This document shows, one piece after another, positions 1 through 5,529 of a DNA stretch of 13,303 bases. The first letter of the stretch is position 1. Each line of letters starts with the position of its first letter. Under the pieces are notes generated by a model. That model had not been told where the DNA came from. It did no database searches and was given only the letters and a program-made list of their open reading frames with translations. The DNA comes from Planctomycetota bacterium (GTDB lineage Bacteria > Planctomycetota > Planctomycetia > Pirellulales > Thermoguttaceae): contig JAJYGU010000369.1 in assembly GCA_021784975.1 (NCBI GenBank), forward strand, positions 1 to 13,303, written 5' to 3'. The position numbers and the translations under genes were made by a program.

Positions 1-2
1 AC

Positions 3-800
3 CTGGAACTGGTTTTCGAGCAGTTTGTCGAGTTGCACGGCGACAAGTTCTTTGGCGACGACCGGGCGATCCGCTGCGGCTGGGCCAAGCTCGACGCCTA
101 CAAGGTGATGGTCGTCGGCCATCAAAAAGGCAAGACGCTCAAGGAACGCGCGGTGTGCAACTACGGCTACGCCAACCCGGAGGGCTACCGCAAGGCGATG
201 GCCAAGATGCGGCTGGCCGCCAAGTTCCACATGCCGGTGATCTGCCTGATCGATACCGGCGGGGCTTACCCCGGCATCGGCGCCGAAGAGCGCGGGCAGG
301 CACTGGTGATCGCCCAGTCGATGTTCGAGATGTCGCGCTTGCCGACGCCCGTCATCTGCGTGGTGATCGGGGAAGGGGGGTCCGGTGGGGCGCTGGCCCT
401 CGGTGTCGGCGATCGGGTGGCAATGCTCGAACACGCCTACTACTCGGTAATTAGTCCCGAGGGCTGTGCCGGCATCCTCTGGAAGAGTCACACGTTCAAG
501 GAACAGGCAGCCGACGCCTTGCGAATGACCTCGAAGGACCTTCTTGAGTTAGGCGTGATCGACGCCATGATCCCGGAGCCGCTCGGCGGCGCCCACCGCG
601 ACCACCATCTCATGGCCACCCGGCTGAAGGGTTTCTTGCGCACTTCGCTTCGGCAACTGGTGGCGCAGCCGATCGACCAACTGGTTGAGGCCCGCTACCA
701 GAAGTTCCGCAACATGGGCACCTTCTTCGAAGACGGCCGGCTGACCGGCCCGACGCTCAAACCGGCGGAAGAGGCCTTGGCGGTCTCAGCCACGGATTGA
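3..800 (+). CDS. accA: Acetyl-CoA carboxylase carboxyltransferase subunit alpha (5' end cut off)
   Basis: AccA forms the carboxyltransferase half of acetyl-CoA carboxylase with AccD. It moves the carboxyl group from carboxybiotin to acetyl-CoA to give malonyl-CoA, the first committed step of fatty acid synthesis in the cytosol. The reading frame is open from base 3 (LELVFEQFVELHGDKFFGDD), so the true start lies left of the window; the TTG at 33 is internal. About 265 residues remain of a family norm near 320, so roughly 55 N-terminal residues are missing. Diagnostic family segments are GHQKGKTLKE, PEGYRKAM, DTGGAYPGIGAEERGQ, the oxyanion-forming GEGGSGGALALGVGDRV, and YSVISPEGCAGILWK, followed by the typical EPLGGAHRD near the C-terminus. 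The stop is TGA at 798-800. No other acc or fab gene is visible here. Confidence 0.97.
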   Translation: MELVFEQFVELHGDKFFGDDRAIRCGWAKLDAYKVMVVGHQKGKTLKERAVCNYGYANPEGYRKAMAKMRLAAKFHMPVICLIDTGGAYPGIGAEERGQALVIAQSMFEMSRLPTPVICVVIGEGGSGGALALGVGDRVAMLEHAYYSVISPEGCAGILWKSHTFKEQAADALRMTSKDLLELGVIDAMIPEPLGGAHRDHHLMATRLKGFLRTSLRQLVAQPIDQLVEARYQKFRNMGTFFEDGRLTGPTLKPAEEALAVSATD

Positions 801-857
801 ACGCTCTGCCACTCTACCGGCGGAGTCGTTGAAGACTTTGAGGTCAAAGATTCCCGG

Positions 858-1076
858 TTGACGCCCATCCCGGCGAAGAGGCTTGACTTTTTGCGCTCGC
901 TCACGAAGGATGTGCGTGGACTTTTCCAGGGCCTGTGGCAAAAGGAGATTAATCCTGACGAGTTCATGGACCGCGTAAAGGGACTGGCGCAGAAGTACCG
1001 TGGCACGGAATCCGAGAGTCAGGATGGCAACCACGGCGTCCGCGAACCGTTGCCGCCGAATGGATCGAAGAAGTAG
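858..1076 (+). CDS. Small hypothetical protein, doubtful
   Basis: A 72-codon frame begins at a TTG 57 bases after accA and stops at 1074-1076. I do not recognise a family. The first 50 residues look protein-like, with alternating charged and hydrophobic residues (LDFLRSLTKDVRGLFQGLW, then INPDEFMDRVKGLAQKYRG). That is compatible with two short amphipathic helices. The last 20 residues are polar and low in information. There is no ATG near the front (the first is at 966) and no clear Shine-Dalgarno site. The frame is the same one accA uses, so residual open-frame bias is possible. It could be a real small helical protein, the decayed tail of an older gene, or chance. Opposite-strand frames over the same bases look less protein-like. 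Confidence 0.35.
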   Translation: MTPIPAKRLDFLRSLTKDVRGLFQGLWQKEINPDEFMDRVKGLAQKYRGTESESQDGNHGVREPLPPNGSKK

Positions 1077-1117
1077 GAGTTGTTCCGGCGCGTTGGTCAC
1101 CCCGGGTGATCGCCAAT

Positions 1118-2047
1118 ATGAGATGTGCCGTTACTGGGGCCTATGGATACTCGGGCAAGTACATTGCTCAGCGTCTGCTCGGGGCCGGGTGCGAGGTCAT
1201 CACGCTGACCAATTCCCCCCAACGGGAAAATCCCTTCGGCCCGCGCGTGCCGGCCCATCCGTTCCACTTTGACCAGCCGGAACTGCTGACCCAATCCCTC
1301 CGCGACATCGATGTGCTCATCAATACCTATTGGGTCCGCTTCAGCGCGATGGGCTGTACCCATGCCGACGCCATTCGCAACAGCGAAATGCTCTTCCAGT
1401 CGGCGCGGGAGGCGGGCGTGCGACGGCTGGTCCACGTCAGCATCACCAATCCGTCGGAAAGCTCACCCTTGGACTATTTCTGCGGCAAGGCAATCCTGGA
1501 ACGGCGGTTGATCGAATCCGGTCTTTCCTATGCCATCCTGCGGCCGGCCGTCTTGTTCGGTAAGGAAGACATTCTGATCAACAATATCGCCTGGGCGCTG
1601 CGGCACCTGCCCGTCTTCGGCGTCTTCGGCAACGGGCGATACAAGCTCCAGCCCATCTATGTCGACGACCTGGCCGCGCTGGCCGTGGAACAGGCGAGCA
1701 AGACTGAGAACGTAACAATCGACGCGATCGGGCCGGAGACCTTCACCTTTCGAGAACTTGTGAAGTCGATCGGAGGAATCATCGGCAAACGCAGGCCGAT
1801 CCTGTCGGTGCCGCCAACCTTCGGTTACTGGATGGGGAACTCCATTGGCTGGCTGATGAGCGACGTCTTTATTACCCGGGACGAAATCAGCGGCCTGATG
1901 GCAAATTTACTCTGGGTCGCCTCGCCGCCGGCCGGCAGCACCAAATTGACGGACTGGGCGCGGGCCAATGCGGAGACGCTGGGAAGGTGCTATGCCAGCG
2001 AGATGGCCCGCCGCACCGACCGCACTTCGGCGTACAGAGTCCCCTGA
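1118..2047 (+). CDS. NAD(P)-binding atypical short-chain dehydrogenase, NDUFA9-like
   Basis: This is a Rossmann-fold protein of 309 residues in the extended/atypical SDR (NAD-dependent epimerase-like, NmrA/NDUFA9-like) group. It has the N-terminal nucleotide-binding motif TGAYGYSGK (G7, G10, G13), a DIDVLINTYW strand after the expected acidic segment, HVSITNPSESS carrying a candidate catalytic Ser, and Y120-x3-K124 (YFCGK), so the SDR catalytic pair is present. LRPAVLFGKEDILINNIAW and PIYVDDLAALAV are typical of the family's middle part. A GTG at 1106 would add four residues. I prefer the ATG at 1118 because it puts the glycine-rich motif at the usual distance from the N-terminus. Neither start has a good ribosome site. 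The substrate cannot be read from sequence; relatives act on sugar nucleotides, quinone-related substrates or serve as stability factors. It is not obviously linked to accA or to the next gene, 14 bases downstream. Confidence 0.85.
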   Translation: MRCAVTGAYGYSGKYIAQRLLGAGCEVITLTNSPQRENPFGPRVPAHPFHFDQPELLTQSLRDIDVLINTYWVRFSAMGCTHADAIRNSEMLFQSAREAGVRRLVHVSITNPSESSPLDYFCGKAILERRLIESGLSYAILRPAVLFGKEDILINNIAWALRHLPVFGVFGNGRYKLQPIYVDDLAALAVEQASKTENVTIDAIGPETFTFRELVKSIGGIIGKRRPILSVPPTFGYWMGNSIGWLMSDVFITRDEISGLMANLLWVASPPAGSTKLTDWARANAETLGRCYASEMARRTDRTSAYRVP

Positions 2048-2061
2048 AATGGAATCCCCTC

Positions 2062-2601
2062 ATGGAACGCCCTGAAGTGCCCTTGGAACACACGCAGGAG
2101 GAGATCGCCCACCACGCCCACACCGCCGAAGAGCGATGGATTCTGGGCGTGGCGTTGACGGCCGCCTTTCTGGCGGTCATGGCCGCCATTGCGGCCTTAC
2201 TGGCCGAACACCATGCCAACGAGGCCATGCTCGACCGAATCAAGAGCTCCGACCATTGGGAGGAATTCCAGGCCAACAGCATCAAACGCAACCTCTTGGA
2301 GGCGAGACACGAGCTGCTGGGCGCCTTGGGCAAGACGGTCGGCCAGAAAGATCCCGCCCGGGTTGAAGAGTATCGCGACCGGCAAGACCGCCTCCATCAA
2401 CGGGCGACAGAAGCCGAACAAGGCTCCGAGGCCCATCTGCGCCGGCACACGGTTCTTTCCGGCGCCGTCACGCTGTTCCAGGTTGGAATCGCCGTCGGCG
2501 CGATTTCCGTCCTGACCAAGCGGAAGAGTTTCTGGTACGGATCGCTAGGCTTCGGCGCCGCCGGTCTGGCGATGCTCTTGTGGGCCGTCGCGGTCGGTTG
2601 A
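2062..2601 (+). CDS. DUF4337-type three-helix membrane protein
   Basis: The protein has 179 residues and no known enzymatic motif. The N-terminus (MERPEVPLEHTQEEIAHHAH) is followed by a hydrophobic helix at about residues 27-48. Then comes a long charged helical stretch (about 52-130) rich in E, R, Q and A and probably coiled. Two more membrane helices lie at about 133-151 and 157-178, and the protein ends in the membrane. This layout, and the strongly conserved-looking TAEERWILGVALTAAFLAVMAAIAALLA-type start and HHANEAMLDRIKSSDHWEEFQA region, match my recollection of the DUF4337 family, whose role is unknown. The ATG at 2062 was chosen over an earlier in-frame TTG at 1987. It opens the recognisable domain and avoids a 60-base overlap with the SDR gene. 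The 14-base gap to that gene suggests cotranscription. Inference: an inner-membrane protein with a helical domain on one side. Confidence 0.8.
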   Translation: MERPEVPLEHTQEEIAHHAHTAEERWILGVALTAAFLAVMAAIAALLAEHHANEAMLDRIKSSDHWEEFQANSIKRNLLEARHELLGALGKTVGQKDPARVEEYRDRQDRLHQRATEAEQGSEAHLRRHTVLSGAVTLFQVGIAVGAISVLTKRKSFWYGSLGFGAAGLAMLLWAVAVG

Positions 2602-2917
2602 CGGTGGCACGGCCATCTTGGCCGTGCTGGCTCACGGGCTGGAAGCCTGTGTCACCTGGGCCATGCCGGTGCACGGGCTGGAGGCCCGTGCCACGCTACC
2701 TCCAACGTCCGATAATGTTTCTTATGTTCGGTCGGAAGCCCCAAATTCCCCGAGAAAACGAGACTTCTGACGCCATGTTGGTTGGCTGCGATGTCCTGCC
2801 AACGCTCGCGCCGGCGCGGTCGCGGCCGGGTTCGTTCCTCCTGATTCTGGAGGTCGGCTCAGGCCCGAAAAACTTTCGGACGTGCCCCCTGCTCAGCCAT
2901 CGTCGAAGAGTGGCTCG
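2602..2917. other. Gene-free stretch between two convergent genes
   Basis: This 316-base stretch separates the DUF4337-type gene (+) from the cvpA-type gene (-). The first 90 bases are three REP-like hairpins, listed separately. The rest holds no frame I would call a gene; one + frame runs through it, but its translation is repeat-derived. A short perfect inverted repeat, CCGAAA-AAC-TTTCGG, sits at 2865-2879 about 38 bases beyond the cvpA stop. It could help end transcription from either side, but it is short and has no following T-run, so a terminator call is weak. Confidence 0.6.
2603..2693. repeat. Cluster of three REP-like hairpins
   Basis: Three consecutive short palindromes start right after the DUF4337 stop codon. 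GCACGGCCA-TCT-TGGCCGTGC at 2607-2627 is perfect, with 9-bp arms and a 3-base loop. CACGGGCT-GGA-AGCCTGTG at 2633-2651 has one wobble. GCACGGGCT-GGA-GGCCCGTGC at 2671-2691 has one wobble. All share the core CACGGsC and loop size. They look like copies of one dispersed palindromic unit, as found between genes in many planctomycete genomes. They may also protect or end the upstream transcript. Confidence 0.8.
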
Positions 2918-3634
2918 CTAGGGTCGCCGACGGGGCGCAAGGGTGTCGAAAAGCCCGGTTCCGGCAGGGGCCGGTTGCCCCACCCCCCCTGCCCCGGCAG
3001 CGGTTGGCGGCCAGGCTCGGTTTGGTCTGCCGCCTGGGACTGTCCCGATTCTTGTGGCCGGCTGCCACAAAGATGGGACTGCCCGGTTCTGAGCATCTTG
3101 CGATTCCGGCGGTGCATGGAGCTTCGCGTCCAACTCGTCGATGTAGGCGCCCAAGAGCCGGTGAACGTCGTCGGGCAGGACGGGGTTCGCTCTCTGGATG
3201 GCCCGAGCGAGGAAGTGGCCGGACCGCGAGGCAAGAATGACCTGCCGGGCCGATTCCGAGAGCGTCACCGCGAAGAAGGTAATCAGGATGCAGTAGACCA
3301 TGCCTTTCAGCAATCCAAAGACGGCCCCGAGCTGCCGGTCGAACTCCTTCAGTTCCACCCGATCAATGACTCGCTTGACCAGCCGGAACAAGAGCCAAAT
3401 GGCCGCCGCGGTGACCAGATACAGCACCAGCATGGCCAACACCCGGTCCCAGGGATCGCGGACGTTGAAATACGGGGCGACGGAGGCACAGCCTTTCACG
3501 GCAACCGCCGCGCTGACGACCACCGAGGCCAGCGCGGCCAGTTGCCAGGCCATCCCTTTCCAGACGCCGACAAAAATGCACCCCACCAGCACTGCTAGCA
3601 TCAGACAATCGTAGGGCTGAATGATGTCGCTCAT
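2918..3634 (-). CDS. CvpA-family membrane protein
   Basis: The protein has 238 residues and resembles CvpA (colicin V production/Marc-like membrane) proteins. Helices lie at about residues 11-25 (LMLAVLVGCIFVGVWKG), 28-48, 66-86 and 108-126, interspersed with the family-typical WKGMAWQLAALASVVV and FDRQLGAVFGLLKGMVYCILITFFAVTLSES. The start is the ATG at 3632-3634. The frame is open further upstream, but that part is Pro/Arg-rich and unlike the family. No Shine-Dalgarno site is seen. The last 65 residues (from about 175) form a soluble tail rich in P, G, A and R, longer than in most relatives and probably disordered. Family members are linked to colicin export, biofilm and envelope integrity, but the biochemical role is unsettled. 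The gene follows dtd on the same strand after 178 bases and could share its transcript. Confidence 0.85.
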   Translation of the reverse strand: MSDIIQPYDCLMLAVLVGCIFVGVWKGMAWQLAALASVVVSAAVAVKGCASVAPYFNVRDPWDRVLAMLVLYLVTAAAIWLLFRLVKRVIDRVELKEFDRQLGAVFGLLKGMVYCILITFFAVTLSESARQVILASRSGHFLARAIQRANPVLPDDVHRLLGAYIDELDAKLHAPPESQDAQNRAVPSLWQPATRIGTVPGGRPNRAWPPTAAGAGGVGQPAPAGTGLFDTLAPRRRP

Positions 3635-3812
3635 AGGGCGGGAGTATAACGCCCGGTGAAAACCCGGCGAAGGGCAGTTGCGGCCGGGGGCATGCGAGTT
3701 CGATTGCCTCAGGCGGGGCAGAGTAGGGGGCACGTCCGTCTGGGCCGTCGTGCCGACGGCTGCTAAACGGGATTGCCGGCCGATCGACGCTTCGCGCGTC
3801 CTGCGCGACCCA

Positions 3813-4253
3813 TTACTTGCTTTCGACGATCAGCGTCACCGGGCCGTCGTTGACCAGTTCTACCTGCATGTATTGGCGGAAGCGGCCGGTGGCCACGGGA
3901 ATTCCCCTTCCCGCGGCGCAGGCGACGAATGCCTGGTAAAGCTTCTCGGCCATTTCCGGGGGCGCGGCGGCGTCGAAACTTGGCCGCCGGCCCTTGCGGC
4001 AGTCGCCCAGCAAGGTGAACTGGCTCACCACCAGCATCGAACCGCCCACCTGGGCCAGCGAAAGGTTCATTTTTTTCTGACGGTCTTCAAAAATCCGCAG
4101 CCCGCTAAGCTTTTCGGCCAGTTGCCGGGCGTCGGCCTCCGTGTCGCCTGCCGCTACGCCCAACAGCACAAGCATGCCCTGGCCGATGCTGCCGCAGACC
4201 TCGCCGCCCACACTCACCTGGGCACGTTGAACTCGTTGAACGCAGGCACGCAT
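3813..4253 (-). CDS. dtd: D-aminoacyl-tRNA deacylase
   Basis: Dtd hydrolyses D-aminoacyl-tRNAs, and glycine wrongly attached to tRNA-Ala, in the cytosol. This keeps D-amino acids out of proteins. At 146 residues it has the normal full length. It opens with the family signature MRACVQRVQRAQVSV and contains GMLVLLGVAAGD and the LSGLRIFEDRQKKMNLS segment. It also has the active-site motif SQFTL (residues 77-81, after SMLVV) and the Gly-Pro chirality motif in NDGPVT (135-140). GRRPSFDAAAPPEMAEKLYQAF is also typical. The ATG at 4251-4253 is certain from the family N-terminus. The bases upstream of it are not a ribosome site but the start of a repeat tract (GGGATAAGGGAG on the + strand). Confidence 0.97.
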   Translation of the reverse strand: MRACVQRVQRAQVSVGGEVCGSIGQGMLVLLGVAAGDTEADARQLAEKLSGLRIFEDRQKKMNLSLAQVGGSMLVVSQFTLLGDCRKGRRPSFDAAAPPEMAEKLYQAFVACAAGRGIPVATGRFRQYMQVELVNDGPVTLIVESK

Positions 4254-4310
4254 GGGATAAGGGAGTAGAGATGAGGGATGAAGGATTTAGGGATCAGGGA
4301 TTGGGGATTG
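4254..4310. repeat. Degenerate GGGATNA-type tandem microrepeat
   Basis: The 57 bases directly upstream of the dtd start codon are a run of variants of GGGAT(T/A/G)A: GGGATAAGGGAG, GAGGGATGAAGGATT, AGGGATCAGGGATTGGGGATT. It abuts the dtd ATG with no gap, so it fills the place where a dtd ribosome site would be. It belongs to the same class of simple intergenic repeats seen elsewhere in this window. Confidence 0.75.
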
Positions 4311-4356
4311 GTCCATTTTTCGGTCAAATGGGCGCGTTTTGCAATACCCGTTCCAC

Positions 4357-4384
4357 CCGCTTTCGGCTTTCCGCTTTCGGCTTT
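4357..4384. repeat. Exact tandem duplication of a 14-base unit
   Basis: CCGCTTTCGGCTTT occurs twice head to tail (4357-4370 and 4371-4384) in the dtd-pdxA intergenic region. The unit is itself a near-repeat of CTTTCGG. It lies just upstream of the likely pdxA promoter region. Confidence 0.85.
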
Positions 4385-4398
4385 TGCACAATTGCCCT

Positions 4399-4442
4399 TT
4401 GGTTCTGGGCCGCCGCACGTAGAATAAGGATCGGGAGAGAGG
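4399..4442 (+). promoter_or_regulatory. Tentative pdxA promoter and ribosome binding site
   Basis: The purine run GGGAGAGAGG at 4433-4442 lies just before the GTG at 4446 and is the best ribosome site on the + strand of this window. Upstream, TAGAAT at 4420-4425 resembles a -10 box. TTGGTT at 4399-4404 could be a -35 box, but the 15-base spacer is short. The ribosome site is fairly convincing; the promoter boxes are weak and unsupported by anything else. Confidence 0.35.
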
Positions 4443-4445
4443 CAA

Positions 4446-5525
4446 GTGGAAGACAAAAGACCGCTAATTGCAGTAACCATGGGCGATCCCGCCGGGATTG
4501 GCCCGGAGATTATCGTCGGCGCCTGGCCGGAGACCCTCGTTCATGAGTGGTGCCGGCCGTTGGTCGTCGGCAACCCCGAAATTCTACGGCGGGCGGTGGC
4601 CTTGTGGCGGACGGGTGTCCGCATCGCCGAAATCGCTTCACCCGAGGAGGCCCAACCCTCGCCCGACGTCATCCCCTGCGTTCCTTGCGGATCGCCTGAC
4701 GCGCTGGCGGTCGGTGCGGGGGCGATCGATGCGCGGGCTGGCCAGGCCGCCTACGAAGCCATCGTGCTGGCGACGCAATTGGCCTTGGGTGGCCGCGTGG
4801 ACGCAGTGGTCACCGCCCCCATTCATAAGGAGGCCCTGCACCGCGCCGGACACAATTATCCCGGCCACACCGAATTGCTCGCCCAGATGTGCGGCGTGTC
4901 GGACTTCGCCATGATGCTCTATCTGGCCCCGAGTGAAGAAGTCCTTTCGCCGGCCGGGCTGGCGGTGGTCCACGTCACTTTGCACACCGCCCTGCGCAAC
5001 GTCATCGGCGAGTTGACCCAGGAGGGCATCCTCGCCAAGGCTCGGCTGGCCGACCAGTTCATGTCGCGGCTGATGGGGCCGGGTAAAGGCCGCGGCCCTG
5101 CCGCCCGCCGCGCCTCCGCCCGCGGTGCGGCGGCCCGTCCGCGGATCGGCGTGTGCTCCCTGAATCCCCACGCTGGCGAAGGCGGCCTGTTCGGCGACGA
5201 AGAGCAGACTGTCATCCGGCCGGCCATTGAGCGCGGGCTGGCCGAAGGGCTCAGGTTGGAAGGGCCGCTGCCCACCGACACGCTCATGGTCCGCGCCCGC
5301 GATGGCCGCTTCGACGCCATCGTGGCCATGTATCACGACCAAGGGCACATCGCCTTGAAGCTGATGGGCATGCACCGGGCGGTGAACGTTACCCTCGGCC
5401 TGCCGATCATCCGCACCAGCGTCGCCCACGGCACGGCCTTCGACATCGCCTGGCAACGCCACGCCGAGACGGGCAGCATGATCGAGGCCATCCACGTCGC
5501 CAGCCAACTGGCGGCGGAGCGGTGA
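4446..5525 (+). CDS. pdxA: 4-hydroxythreonine-4-phosphate dehydrogenase
   Basis: PdxA oxidises 4-phosphooxy-L-threonine with NAD(P)+. PdxJ uses the product to make pyridoxine 5'-phosphate, so this is a cytosolic step of vitamin B6 synthesis. Family marks are the N-terminal MGDPAGIGPE (12-21), APIHKEAL, and three histidines that bind the divalent metal across the dimer: H141 in GHTELL, H180 in LHTALRN, H297 in YHDQGHIALK. LNPHAGEGGLFG (239-250) and the C-terminal TSVAHGTAFDIAW also fit. The GTG at 4446 is preferred because it follows a good ribosome site and gives the normal N-terminal strand before MGDPAG; the ATG at 4479 would delete that strand. The protein has 359 residues, against about 330 for the family. 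Part of the excess is an R/A/G-rich segment at 211-231 that interrupts a normally short linker. The gene ends 4 bases before the convergent hypE stop. Confidence 0.95.
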   Translation: MEDKRPLIAVTMGDPAGIGPEIIVGAWPETLVHEWCRPLVVGNPEILRRAVALWRTGVRIAEIASPEEAQPSPDVIPCVPCGSPDALAVGAGAIDARAGQAAYEAIVLATQLALGGRVDAVVTAPIHKEALHRAGHNYPGHTELLAQMCGVSDFAMMLYLAPSEEVLSPAGLAVVHVTLHTALRNVIGELTQEGILAKARLADQFMSRLMGPGKGRGPAARRASARGAAARPRIGVCSLNPHAGEGGLFGDEEQTVIRPAIERGLAEGLRLEGPLPTDTLMVRARDGRFDAIVAMYHDQGHIALKLMGMHRAVNVTLGLPIIRTSVAHGTAFDIAWQRHAETGSMIEAIHVASQLAAER

Positions 5526-5529
5526 GCGG

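Noticed and set aside
786..824. tRNA-like string on the - strand at the accA end (GGTAGAGTGGCAGAGCG)
   Set aside because: It resembles a D-arm only. No acceptor stem, anticodon arm or T-arm could be matched around it, and it overlaps accA.
2580..2921. A 113-codon + strand frame after the DUF4337 gene
   Set aside because: It overlaps the end of that gene and its front part is the translated REP-like hairpins (TGWKPV type). No start signal or family pattern.
3729..3754. GGCACG ... CGTGCC inverted repeat between dtd and cvpA as a terminator
   Set aside because: Only 6 bp of stem around a 14-base loop with no T-run; likely by chance in GC-rich DNA.
3678..4268. A 196-codon + strand frame opposite dtd
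   Set aside because: It is a shadow of dtd, whose full length and active-site motifs on the - strand are clear.
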